Assembly (NCBI RefSeq): GCF_001927245.1
Contig: NZ_MJUX01000005.1
Location: 124,001 to 188,000, forward strand
From: Acuticoccus yangtzensis
GTDB taxonomy: Bacteria; Pseudomonadota; Alphaproteobacteria; Rhizobiales; Amorphaceae
Reading direction: 5' to 3'
Length of the DNA stretch: 64,000 nucleotides
Positions 44,325 through 52,583 of this stretch are shown here, in pieces; position 1 is the stretch's first letter; every line of letters starts with the position of its first letter. The position numbers were made by a program, and so were the translations under genes. The notes under the pieces are model-generated. The model saw nothing but the letters and a program-made list of their open reading frames with translations, had not been told where the DNA came from and made no database searches.

Positions 44325-45257
44325 ATGACGAGCCTTCTGACAAACCACGCGGCCATGGTCGCGTTGCAGACCCTCAACCAGATCAACCAGTCCCTCAACA
44401 CGACCAACAATCGCGTGTCGACGGGCTTGCGGATCAACAAGGCGTCCGACTCGGCGGCGTACTGGGCCATCGCGACGACCACCGATTCCGACAATGGCGC
44501 GCTGGGCGCGGTTCGCGACGCGCTCGCCATCGGCAAATCCACGCTGGACGTCGCCTATAACGGCCTGGAGACGACCCGCGAGTCGCTCCAGAAGATGAAA
44601 GAGCTGCTGGTTTCGGCCCGCCAGCCAGGCGTCAACCGCGCCAATGTCCAGACCGAGCTCGACGGTCTGATCACCGACATGCAGAACAAGGCCGGCGCGT
44701 CGGTCATCAACGAGCAGAACTTCCTGGAGGCCGACTCCACCGGCAACACGATCAAGGCCGTCGTCGCCTCGTTCGAGCGTTCGTCCGCCGGTATCGCGAT
44801 CTCCCACATCGAGCTCGACATCGCCAGCGTCATCCTGGTCGACACCGGCGCCAATGCCGGCATCCTCGACCAGTCGCGCACGGTGGGTGCGGCCGGGCCG
44901 CAGCAGTGGGTTGGCTCGATCATCGACATCGCCGGTGGTGCGCTCAGCGCGATCACCGACTCGGCCGATGATCTCGGCCTGTTGGAGAACATGATCCAGG
45001 CGGTGGACGACGCGCTGACGGAAGTCATCTCGGCCCAGAACACGATCGGCGTCAATCTCGCCCGTGCGGAGAGCCAGGAGATCTTCGTCGATGCGCTGAT
45101 GGATGCCAACACCCGCGCGGTGGGCGCGCTGATCGATGCCAATATGGAAGAAGAGTCCACCAAGCTGCGGGCACTCCAGACCCAGCAGCAGCTCTCCGTG
45201 GAATCCCTCGCCATCGCCAACGCCGCGGCGCAGAACGTGCTGGCCCTCTTCCGATAA
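44325..45257 (+). CDS. flaC: Flagellin FlaC
   Basis: A 310-residue flagellin starting MTSLLTNHAAMVALQTLNQ, with RVSTGLRINKASDSAAYWAIATTT and ending QTQQQLSVESLAIANAAAQN, ALFR. It belongs to the tight paralogue group with flaD, flaE and flaF; the first ~150 residues are nearly the same in all four. Its variable region (about 180-225) is distinct, with ILDQSRTVGAAGPQQWVGS. The ATG at 44325 is chosen over a TTG four codons upstream because the leader RNA and its Shine-Dalgarno fit it. A strong terminator follows. Confidence 0.95.
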   Translation: MTSLLTNHAAMVALQTLNQINQSLNTTNNRVSTGLRINKASDSAAYWAIATTTDSDNGALGAVRDALAIGKSTLDVAYNGLETTRESLQKMKELLVSARQPGVNRANVQTELDGLITDMQNKAGASVINEQNFLEADSTGNTIKAVVASFERSSAGIAISHIELDIASVILVDTGANAGILDQSRTVGAAGPQQWVGSIIDIAGGALSAITDSADDLGLLENMIQAVDDALTEVISAQNTIGVNLARAESQEIFVDALMDANTRAVGALIDANMEEESTKLRALQTQQQLSVESLAIANAAAQNVLALFR

Positions 45258-45291
45258 GCCTTCACCGGAGCGACCCAAGCTTCCACCGAAC

Positions 45292-45328
45292 GAAAGGCCG
45301 CGTCCTCACCGGGACGCGGCCTTTCTGC
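45292..45328 (+). terminator. Intrinsic terminator of flaC
   Basis: GAAAGGCCGCGTCC (45292-45305) pairs perfectly with GGACGCGGCCTTTC (45312-45325) around a six-base loop; the T-rich end overlaps the stem. It begins 34 bases after the flaC stop. Confidence 0.88.
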
Positions 45329-45390
45329 TTATCCGGCACAGGCGGGCGCCGGTGCCGGCCCGTCCAGATGGTGCGCAGGGTTGCACGCCA

Positions 45391-45421
45391 AGGTTCGGCC
45401 CAGCACGCGATATTAGAAATC
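45391..45421 (+). promoter_or_regulatory. Promoter candidate of flaD
   Basis: AGGTTCGGCCCAG (45391-45403) is nearly repeated before flaE (AGGCTCGGCCCAG at 46765-46777), and in both the distance to the leader start is the same (23 bases to GCAGCAGG). TATTAG lies at a -10-like spacing in this copy. The flaE copy lacks an obvious -10, so the call is weak. Confidence 0.35.
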
Positions 45422-45429
45422 AAGCCGCA

Positions 45430-45542
45430 GCAGGTTGGACGGCCGCGCCGCAGCTTCGGCGCGCCGCGATCACCAAAGGCATGAAGCCGCCCTGCCCCAG
45501 CCGACCGTCGGCATGTCTTTCTCGAGCCCCATAGGAAAGACG
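45430..45542 (+). promoter_or_regulatory. Structured flagellin leader RNA element, flaD copy
   Basis: Outer pairing GCAGG (45430-45434) with CCTGC (45491-45495). TTGG (45435-45438) pairs with CCAA (45473-45476), enclosing a hairpin GCGCCG (45445-45450) with CGGCGC (45457-45462). Small hairpin GCCGA-CCG-TCGGC (45500-45512). Start-proximal stem GTCTTTC (45515-45521) with GAAAGAC (45535-45541), which overlaps the Shine-Dalgarno AGGA (45533-45536). The ATG begins two bases after the stem. Confidence 0.8.
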
Positions 45543-46547
45543 ATGACGAGCCTTCTCACCAACACCGCGGCGATGGTCGCGCTTCAGACCCTCAACAGCA
45601 TCAACTCCGACCTGAACACGACGAACAACCGCGTGTCGACGGGTCTGCGGATCGCTCAGGCGTCTGATTCGGCCGCTTACTGGGCGATCGCGACGACAAC
45701 CGCCTCCGACAATGGCGCCCTCGGCACCGTGCAGGACGCCCTGGCCATCGGCAAGTCCACGCTCGACGTGGTGTATAATGGTCTGGAGACGACCCGCGAG
45801 TCGCTGCAGAAGATCAAAGAGCTTCTGGTCTCCGCCCGTCAGCCGGGTGTGAACCGCATGAACGTCCAGGTCGAAATCAACGGCCTCATCACCGACATGG
45901 TGAACAAGGCCGGCGCCTCGGTCATCAACGAGCAGAATTTCCTCTCCGTCGACACCGACGATGCCGCCTTCAACGCCATGAAGGCCGTCGTCGCCTCGTT
46001 CGAGCGTTCGGCCTCCGGCATCGCCCTGTCGACCATCGACCTCGACATCACCAGCATCATCCTGGTCGACGCCGACAGCGCCGTCGACGGCCACGATGGT
46101 CTGCTGGACAAGGATCGCACCGCCGAGGGCATTGCCCAGGTGACCATCGAGGGCGGCGAGACGCGTGACGGCATCCTCGCTCTGATGACCTACGACACCA
46201 ACGACGCCGACCCGACGACGCTCGCGTCCCCGGTGGGTGATCTCACCGACTCGGCGGCCGATCTCGCCATCCTGGAAGGCTTCATCCAGGGCGTCGACGC
46301 GGTGTTGATGGACGTGATCTCGGCCCAGAACACCGTGGGTGTGAACCTTGCCCGCGCCGACAGCCAGCTCACCTTCGTCGACGCGCTGATGGATGCCAAT
46401 TCGCGCGCCGTCGGCTCACTGATCGATGCCAACATGGAAGAAGAGTCCACCAAGCTGCGCGCGCTGCAGACCCAGCAGCAGCTTTCCGTGGAGTCCCTCT
46501 CCATCGCCAACGCGTCGGCGCAGAACGTCCTGCAGCTCTTCCGTTAA
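45543..46547 (+). CDS. flaD: Flagellin FlaD
   Basis: A 334-residue flagellin of the flaC-flaF group. Relative to flaC and flaF it has an extra segment in the variable region (IAQVTIEGGETRDGILALMTYDTNDADPTT spans this part), shared with flaE. The conserved C-terminus ends QLFR. Its last 113 coding bases (46431-46543) are identical to those of flaE although codons elsewhere differ, a sign of recent gene conversion or duplication. Confidence 0.95.
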   Translation: MTSLLTNTAAMVALQTLNSINSDLNTTNNRVSTGLRIAQASDSAAYWAIATTTASDNGALGTVQDALAIGKSTLDVVYNGLETTRESLQKIKELLVSARQPGVNRMNVQVEINGLITDMVNKAGASVINEQNFLSVDTDDAAFNAMKAVVASFERSASGIALSTIDLDITSIILVDADSAVDGHDGLLDKDRTAEGIAQVTIEGGETRDGILALMTYDTNDADPTTLASPVGDLTDSAADLAILEGFIQGVDAVLMDVISAQNTVGVNLARADSQLTFVDALMDANSRAVGSLIDANMEEESTKLRALQTQQQLSVESLSIANASAQNVLQLFR

Positions 46548-46561
46548 GACGGGTCGTCCGG

Positions 46562-46640
46562 GCGGGATCCATGATCCCGCGCCATCCGCCTTGCATCGAC
46601 CGGGCCGCGCTCCCTTGGGAGGCGCGGCCTCTTCGCGTTG
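46562..46640 (+). terminator. Two-hairpin transcript end of flaD
   Basis: Hairpin 1: GCGGGATC (46562-46569) with GATCCCGC (46573-46580). Hairpin 2: GGCCGCGC (46603-46610) with GCGCGGCC (46622-46629), with additional TCCC/GGGA pairing in the loop. The downstream tract is only weakly T-rich (TCTTCGCGTT). The same arrangement follows flaE. Confidence 0.7.
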
Positions 46641-46803
46641 CGAGGACGGCACCATCCGCGCCGCCTTCGGAGCACCGCGCACGGTGCGAAGGCCTCTTCG
46701 GCAAGGTGTGCGCCATGCTGCCAGTCGCGGTGGTTCGCCGGGGTGGCGGATGGCGGCGGCGCCCAGGCTCGGCCCAGGAACGGCGTGTACCACTCCTGAC
46801 GCA

Positions 46804-46913
46804 GCAGGTTGGTTCAGCGCGCCACAATGAGCAGCGCCCGTCCCAAAGGTATGAGGCCGCCCTGCCCTCGCCGACCATCGGCATGTCTTTCTCAGTATTC
46901 CAAAGGAAAGACG
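46804..46913 (+). promoter_or_regulatory. Structured flagellin leader RNA element, flaE copy
   Basis: Outer pairing GCAGG (46804-46808) with CCTGC (46861-46865). TTGG (46809-46812) with CCAA (46843-46846). Small hairpin GCCGA-CCA-TCGGC (46870-46882). Start-proximal stem GTCTTTC (46885-46891) with GAAAGAC (46906-46912), overlapping the Shine-Dalgarno AAGGA. The region between flaD and this element holds the flaD transcript end and otherwise nothing recognised. Confidence 0.8.
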
Positions 46914-47912
46914 ATGACGAGCCTTCTTACCAATACCGCGGCGATGGTCGCGCTTCAGACGCTCAACGCCATCAACTCCGATCTGAACACGACGAACAAC
47001 CGCGTGTCGACGGGTTTGCGGATCAACAAGGCTGCCGACTCCGCTGCCTATTGGGCGATCGCGACCACCACCGCCTCCGACAACGGCGCGCTGGGTGCCG
47101 TCACCGATGCGCTGTCGATCGGCGAGTCCACGCTGGACGTCGCCTATGGCGGTCTGGAGACGACCCGCGAGTCGCTGCAGAAGATCAAAGAGCTTCTGGT
47201 GTCTGCCCGTCAGCCGGGCGTGAACCGCGCCAACGTGCAGACCGAAATCAACGGCCTCATCACCGACATGGTGAACAAGGCGGGTGCCTCGGTCATCAAC
47301 GAGCAGAACTTCCTGTCCGTCGACACCACTGCGCTCGACTACAATGCCACCAAGGCGGTGGTCGCCTCCTTCGAGCGGTCCTCGACCGGGATCTCCCTGT
47401 CGCACATCGAGCTTGATATCACCTCGGTGTTCCTGGTCGACACCGGCGGTCAGACCGGCATCCTCGACAAGGCGCGGGCCAATGCCGGTGCCACGATCGC
47501 CCAGGTGACCGTTGAAGGCGGCACGACGCTCGACGGCATCATGGCGCTCGCCACCTACGACACCAACGACGCCGATCCGACGACGATCGCCTCCCCGGTG
47601 GGCGACCTCGCCGACTCTGCCGCCGATCTGACGATCCTGGAAGGCTTCATCGGCGCGGTGGACGAGGCGCTGACCGAGGTGATTTCCGCGCAGAACACCA
47701 TCGGCGTGAACCTGGCGCGTGCGACCTCGCAGAAGGTCTTCGTCGCCGCGCTGATGGACGCCAATGAGCGCGCTGTCGGCTCGCTGATCGACGCGAACAT
47801 GGAAGAAGAGTCCACCAAGCTGCGCGCGCTGCAGACCCAGCAGCAGCTTTCCGTGGAGTCCCTCTCCATCGCCAACGCGTCGGCGCAGAACGTCCTGCAG
47901 CTCTTCCGCTAA
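46914..47912 (+). CDS. flaE: Flagellin FlaE
   Basis: A 332-residue flagellin of the flaC-flaF group, most similar to flaD: it shares the extra variable-region segment (VTVEGGTTLDGIMALATYD) and 113 identical bases at the 3' end (47796-47908). It begins MTSLLTNTAAMVALQTLNA and ends QLFR. The leader and ribosome binding site fix the start. Probably a recent tandem duplicate of flaD or the reverse. Confidence 0.95.
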   Translation: MTSLLTNTAAMVALQTLNAINSDLNTTNNRVSTGLRINKAADSAAYWAIATTTASDNGALGAVTDALSIGESTLDVAYGGLETTRESLQKIKELLVSARQPGVNRANVQTEINGLITDMVNKAGASVINEQNFLSVDTTALDYNATKAVVASFERSSTGISLSHIELDITSVFLVDTGGQTGILDKARANAGATIAQVTVEGGTTLDGIMALATYDTNDADPTTIASPVGDLADSAADLTILEGFIGAVDEALTEVISAQNTIGVNLARATSQKVFVAALMDANERAVGSLIDANMEEESTKLRALQTQQQLSVESLSIANASAQNVLQLFR

Positions 47913-47925
47913 TCCTGATCGTCCG

Positions 47926-47991
47926 GGCGGGACCGTTGATCCCGCCTGGCCCGTTCGATCAAGCCGCGCTCCCTCGGGGGCGCGGCTTTTT
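47926..47991 (+). terminator. Two-hairpin terminator of flaE
   Basis: Hairpin 1: GGCGGGA (47926-47932) with TCCCGCC (47940-47946). Hairpin 2: AGCCGCGC (47962-47969) with GCGCGGCT (47980-47987) followed by TTTTT. The second hairpin is a good intrinsic terminator. The layout mirrors that after flaD, so the duplication that created the pair extended past the coding region. Confidence 0.88.
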
Positions 47992-48239
47992 CGCGTTCAC
48001 GCGGCCGGGCCTCTTCAACGGACGGCTGCCGCACCGCGCTTTGCCTCCGCTGCGGCCAAGATCCGTCCTTCGGGCACCATCGCGGACGGTTTCGGCCGGT
48101 GCCCAGTCTCTCCGGCTGCCGCTCTTCGCCCGGCCACACGGCCTTCGGAGCGTCGCCGCCGAGGTTCTCGGCACGGGGATGCCGATATGAAAATCCGGTC
48201 AGCTTCGCCAAAGCGCAGGGGGGTAAACAGGTCGTGGCT
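47992..48239. other. Upstream region of flaF
   Basis: 248 bases between the flaE terminator and the flaF leader. It should hold the flaF promoter. Two open frames cross it but neither has coding-like composition. No repeat seen. Confidence 0.35.
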
Positions 48240-48364
48240 GCAGGTTGGTCGGGCGCGTGTCTCGCCCGCATATGGCGCGAGGCGCCGCCTTTACCAAAGG
48301 GATGTACCCGCCCTGCTCCAGCCGATCGTCGGCATGTCTTTCTCAAGCTCCATAAGGAAAGACG
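48240..48364 (+). promoter_or_regulatory. Structured flagellin leader RNA element, flaF copy
   Basis: Outer pairing GCAGG (48240-48244) with CCTGC (48312-48316). TTGGT (48245-48249) with ACCAA (48293-48297), enclosing a hairpin CGGGCG (48250-48255) with CGCCCG (48263-48268). Small hairpin GCCGA-TCG-TCGGC (48321-48333). Start-proximal stem GTCTTTC (48336-48342) with GAAAGAC (48357-48363), overlapping the Shine-Dalgarno AAGGA; the ATG follows one base later. Confidence 0.8.
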
Positions 48365-49315
48365 ATGACGAGCCTTCTCACGAACACCGCCGCGATGGTC
48401 GCCCTCCAGACCCTCAACGCGATCAACTCCGACCTCAACACGACCAACAACCGCGTGTCGACGGGTCTGCGCATCGGCAAAGCGTCCGACTCGGCCGCCT
48501 ATTGGGCGATCGCGACGACCACCGCCTCCGACAACGGCGCGCTGGGTGCCGTCCAGGACGCGCTGGCCATCGGCCAGTCGACCCTCGACGTCATGTATAA
48601 CGGCCTGGAGTCGACCCGCGAGTCGCTCCAGAAGATGAAAGAGCTCCTGGTCTCCGCTCGCCAGCCGGGCGTCGACCGGACCAATGTGCAGGTCGAAATC
48701 GACGGCCTGCTGACCGACATGCAGAACAAGGCCGGCGCCTCGGTCATCAACGAGCAGAACTTCCTGGCCGTTGATTCCTCGGCGGCGGACTGGAACGCCA
48801 CGAAGGCCATCGTCGCCTCCTTCGAGCGTTCGGCCTCCGGTATCTCGATCTCGCACATCGAGCTCGACATCTCCAACCTGACGCTGACCGACGCGCATGC
48901 GACGGCGGCCTCCAAGATCGGCATCCTCGACCAGGCCCGCGGCGTTGCCGTGTCGGGCGCCCTGGCCGCTGACGCCACGGTGACCGTGCTCGACGTCGAC
49001 ATCTCGGCGCTGACGGACAGCGCGGACGACCTCGGCCGTCTGGAACAGTTCATCCAGCTCGTCGACGATGCGATGGTGGACGTGATTTCGGCGCAGAACT
49101 CGGTGGGTGTGAACCTTGCCCGCGCCGAGAGCCAGCTCACCTTCGTGCACGCGCTGATGGACGCCAACGAGCGCGCGGTCGGCTCGCTGATCGACGCGAA
49201 CATGGAAGAAGAGTCCACCAAGTTGCGCGCGCTGCAGACCCAGCAGCAGCTCTCGGTGGAGTCCCTCTCCATCGCCAACGCTTCGGCGCAGAACGTTCTT
49301 CAGCTCTTCCGCTAA
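48365..49315 (+). CDS. Flagellin FlaF-position paralogue (sixth flagellin)
   Basis: A 316-residue flagellin of the same group as flaC, flaD and flaE, beginning MTSLLTNTAAMVALQTLNA and ending QLFR. The variable region is its own (TLTDAHATAASKIGILDQA, ALAADATVTVLDVDIS) and lacks the flaD/flaE segment. It is not the flagellin regulator FlaF, so the symbol is left empty to avoid confusion. It has its own leader and terminator and is therefore independently transcribed. Confidence 0.94.
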   Translation: MTSLLTNTAAMVALQTLNAINSDLNTTNNRVSTGLRIGKASDSAAYWAIATTTASDNGALGAVQDALAIGQSTLDVMYNGLESTRESLQKMKELLVSARQPGVDRTNVQVEIDGLLTDMQNKAGASVINEQNFLAVDSSAADWNATKAIVASFERSASGISISHIELDISNLTLTDAHATAASKIGILDQARGVAVSGALAADATVTVLDVDISALTDSADDLGRLEQFIQLVDDAMVDVISAQNSVGVNLARAESQLTFVHALMDANERAVGSLIDANMEEESTKLRALQTQQQLSVESLSIANASAQNVLQLFR

Positions 49316-49360
49316 GAGCTTTCGCGCCGACGCGGCCTGACGGGCCGCTGACACACAAGG

Positions 49361-49392
49361 ACGGGCCGCGTGATCATCACGCGGCCCGTTTT
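49361..49392 (+). terminator. Intrinsic terminator of the sixth flagellin
   Basis: CGGGCCGCGTGAT (49362-49374) pairs with ATCACGCGGCCCG (49376-49388); TTTT follows. A perfect 13-bp palindrome around one central base. Confidence 0.92.
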
Positions 49393-49944
49393 CGTTTGCA
49401 CCGCACCTCGCACCGGCCGCCGCGATGCCTGCGGTGCCCTCCTCCCCCGGCTCACGTCGCCACCCCCCGCCGCCCCCTCAGAGGTGCGAACGCATTGCGG
49501 GTCCGGTTCGCCTGATCGCTGGAGCCGCCCTCGCACCAACTGAAGGGCGCGGGGCCGGGTCCGTTGCAAGGAGCCGCAGGCCCGCCGAAGGCGGCTTGTC
49601 CTTGCGGCGAATCCGGGCCTGCGCCAGAGGGCGGGTGCGAGGGCGGATCCGGCGATCAGGCGGCTCCCTGATCGCTGGTGAGACCCGAGCCCCCGGCTTG
49701 CGCCCCGCCGTCGGTGCCGAACGCCCCGCTGCGGCGGGCCGGCCGCTCATTGCACCGCCTTTCGCCTGGTGCACCGCCGCAACAAGGGGAGCGGGCGGCG
49801 GCGGCGCCCGAACGGGTCCTCGGGCCGGGCGCAAGATAGGGCCAAGGCATATCAGCCACATTGATCCCGTTACGGCCGGGATTGCGCGGATTTTCCACTC
49901 CGGCCGCCACGTTCAGCAATCTGTTATCGCCATGAGGAGGGCCG
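49393..49944. other. Upstream region of fliF
   Basis: 552 bases without a credible gene, GC-rich and open in several frames by composition. It contains the inverted repeat GCGATCAG/CTGATCGC at 49662-49685, and CTGATCGCTGG occurs twice (49512-49522 and 49678-49688). The promoter of the fliF group should be here; the AT-richer part is about 49860-49935. Confidence 0.4.
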
Positions 49945-51576
49945 ATGACCGGCCGCGAACACGTCGAGCGGGTCCTAACGAATATGCGGGAGTTGGGCCC
50001 CCGTCGCCTTGCAGCGCTCACCGCCATCGCCATCGCGACCTTGGTCGTCGTGGGTGTGGGGGCGAGTTATCTCGCAAAGCCGGCGCGCGAAGTCCTCTAT
50101 ACCGGGCTTGACCGGGAAGACATTACGCGCATCGGCAACGTCTTGTCCGACGCCAACATCAGCTACGACGTCTCGCCCGAAGGCAACGCCGTTCTGGTCA
50201 ACTTCGCCGACACGTCGACGGCGCGGATGCTGCTGGCCGAGAACGGCCTGCCGCGTTCGCCCAACGCGGGCTACGAGCTCTTCGACGACATGAGTTCCTT
50301 CGGCCTCACCTCCTTCATGCAGGAGGTGACGCGGGTTCGGGCGCTCGAAGGAGAGCTGGCGCGCACCATCCAGGAAATGCAGGGCATCTCCGCCGCCCGC
50401 GTCCACCTCGTGATGAGCGATCGCGGTTCTTTCCGCCGCCAGCAGAGGCCGGCGTCCGCGTCCGTCGTCATCCGCACGGATGGCGCCAAGGGCGACGCCT
50501 CCGCCGACGCGATCCGCCATCTCGTGGCGGGGGCGATACCGTCGATGGAGATCGGCTCGGTGACCGTGCTCGACACGCGCGGCGCGGTGCTCGCCTCGGG
50601 CGACGATCCGGCCAACCAATCGACCGGCCGCCTCGCCCGGCTCCAGAAGGAGACGAACTCCGGCCTCGAGGAGCAGATCCGCAAGACGCTGGTGCCGTTC
50701 CTCGGCGTTCAGAACTTCACGGTCAGCGTCACCTCGCAGCTGAACATCGACAAGACCACCGAGGCGGAAACGATCTACGACCCGGAGAGCCGGGTGGAGC
50801 GGTCGGTGCGGACCGTCAAGGAGGAGCAATCCGCCAAGAACAGCAACACCAGCCAGCCGGTCACGGTGCAGCAGAACATTCCCCAGGAAGAGCTGCCGAC
50901 CGCGGGCGGGGCCGACTCGACGGAGGACTCCAACCGCCGCGAGGAGCTGACGAACTACGAGATCTCCTCACGCCGCGTGGAGCGGGTGCGGGACGGGTTC
51001 GCCATCGAAAAACTGTCGGTTGCGGTGCTCGTGAATGCGGACCGGATCGCGGCCAACGCCGAGGCTCCGAACGGGCCGACCGTGGAGGCGCAGATCGCCG
51101 ACATTCAGGCTCTGGTGGCGACGGCGGCGGGCCTTTCGACCGACCGCGGCGACGAGCTGAAGGTGGCGACGATCCCCTTCGCGCCGGAAAACGATCTCCT
51201 GGAGCCGTTGGAAGCTGAAGGCTTCGTGGCGATCCTCAGCCGCCAGCTCGGGACGATCATCAACGCCGGCATCATCCTCGTGGTCGCCATTCTCCTGATC
51301 TGGTTCGGTCTGCGCCCGGCGATCCGTGCCCTGACCGCCCGCCCGGACGAGCAGCCCATGGCCACGCTCCTGGAGGCCCAGACGACGGCGGCCGACGGCG
51401 ACGGCAAGCTGCAGAGCGGCTCGGAGGAAAGCGAGGACGAGCGCAACTTCATCGAGGACCTGAAGAAGAGTGCGCACCGTTCGCCCCAGTACCGGCTCGA
51501 GCAGGTCGTCGAGTACGACTCCGAGAAGACGGCGAAGCTCCTGAAACAGTGGCTCACACAGCCTGAGGTCGTCTGA
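49945..51576 (+). CDS. fliF: Flagellar MS-ring protein FliF
   Basis: A 543-residue ring protein. Membrane helix 1 (about 24-44) precedes the ring-building domains, with VLYTGLDREDITRIGNVL, GYELFDDMSSFGLTSFMQEV and RALEGELARTI. Helix 2 is at about 437-457, and the cytoplasmic tail that binds FliG ends the protein. A Gln/Asn/Glu-rich insertion (about 300-335) lies in the periplasmic part. AGGAGGG precedes the ATG. The stop overlaps the next start (TGATG), beginning the fliF-fliH-motB-motC-fliK group. Confidence 0.96.
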   Translation: MTGREHVERVLTNMRELGPRRLAALTAIAIATLVVVGVGASYLAKPAREVLYTGLDREDITRIGNVLSDANISYDVSPEGNAVLVNFADTSTARMLLAENGLPRSPNAGYELFDDMSSFGLTSFMQEVTRVRALEGELARTIQEMQGISAARVHLVMSDRGSFRRQQRPASASVVIRTDGAKGDASADAIRHLVAGAIPSMEIGSVTVLDTRGAVLASGDDPANQSTGRLARLQKETNSGLEEQIRKTLVPFLGVQNFTVSVTSQLNIDKTTEAETIYDPESRVERSVRTVKEEQSAKNSNTSQPVTVQQNIPQEELPTAGGADSTEDSNRREELTNYEISSRRVERVRDGFAIEKLSVAVLVNADRIAANAEAPNGPTVEAQIADIQALVATAAGLSTDRGDELKVATIPFAPENDLLEPLEAEGFVAILSRQLGTIINAGIILVVAILLIWFGLRPAIRALTARPDEQPMATLLEAQTTAADGDGKLQSGSEESEDERNFIEDLKKSAHRSPQYRLEQVVEYDSEKTAKLLKQWLTQPEVV

Positions 51577-52583
51577 TGCGTTCGATTGCCGATACCCTGC
51601 CGACGCTCCGCAGCACCGGAGCGTCTCCGACGCCCCCGCCGCCGTCGATCATGAAGGAGAACGGGCGCTTCAATCCGCTGCTTCTGAAGAAGGCCTCGGC
51701 GCTGCCGAACCGCCGGAACGCCGAGGCGGAGGGCGATGACGATCGTGCCGGAGGCTTGGCGGCTGCGGACGAGCCGAGCGTCGCCGAGATCCGCCGCGCT
51801 CTCCTGAAGCGCCAGGGCGAGGCGGAGGGCGACGAGGTGCCCGGCACCGACGGATCGGCCCAGACGAACGGCGCTGCCGAGCCGATGGCCGGTGCCGCCC
51901 CCGCAGCCGGCGCCCCCGGTGTCGGCACACCCGCAGTCGGCGGAACCTCGACCGACCCGGCCGCCGACCCGAGCCGCCGCGCGATGGCCCGACCCGCGAC
52001 GCGCAGCGCGGCCCAGGTCGTACCCCCCTTCGTCACCTCCGCGTCCAGCGCGGGGGGGAAGATGTCGATCGAGGCGCAGATCGGGGCCGCCGTCGCCGAT
52101 GCCAGGCGGGAGGCGGAGGCGGAAAAGACCGCCGCCGTCGAATTCGCCCGCAAGGTCGAGCGTGACGTGGCCGCCCGTGCGGTGGCCGACGCGCGCAAGA
52201 AATGGTGTGACGAGGAAGGCACCGCGTTCGCCGCGCGAACGGCCGACGCCTTCGACGCTCTGCATCAGAAGCTGTCCGATGCCTTCGGCCAGGCGCTCGC
52301 GCCGATCGCCCAAGCGGCGATCCGTGATGCGGCGGTGCGCCGTTTCGCTGCCGTCCTGGACGATCTTGTCGGCCCGTCCGCCGAGGGTGCGGCCATCACC
52401 GTCAAAGGTCCGGCCCAGCTGATCGACGCCTTGCGGCAAGCCTCGGGCGACAACGGCATCGCATTCGAGGAGGTGGAGGGCGAGACCGAACTCACCGTCA
52501 CCGTCGACGAGACGACCCTCCAGACGACCATCGCAGCCTGGGCGGACACGCTGCAACGCGCAATCGGTGGGGACGATGTCTGA
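51576..52583 (+). CDS. FliH-like flagellar export protein
   Basis: A 335-residue protein coupled to fliF. Residues 1-155 are Ala/Pro/Gly-rich and probably disordered. From about 160 a long charged helix (SIEAQIGAAVADARREAEAEKTAAVEFARKV region) leads into a C-terminal domain (about 220-330) with alternating strands and helices like FliH/HrpE (EVEGETELTVTVDETTLQTTIAAWADTL at the end). FliH binds the export ATPase FliI and docks it on FliN; fliI itself is not in the window. The long N-terminal extension is unusual compared with enteric FliH. The assignment rests on position and fold pattern rather than strong motifs. Confidence 0.7.
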   Translation: MRSIADTLPTLRSTGASPTPPPPSIMKENGRFNPLLLKKASALPNRRNAEAEGDDDRAGGLAAADEPSVAEIRRALLKRQGEAEGDEVPGTDGSAQTNGAAEPMAGAAPAAGAPGVGTPAVGGTSTDPAADPSRRAMARPATRSAAQVVPPFVTSASSAGGKMSIEAQIGAAVADARREAEAEKTAAVEFARKVERDVAARAVADARKKWCDEEGTAFAARTADAFDALHQKLSDAFGQALAPIAQAAIRDAAVRRFAAVLDDLVGPSAEGAAITVKGPAQLIDALRQASGDNGIAFEEVEGETELTVTVDETTLQTTIAAWADTLQRAIGGDDV

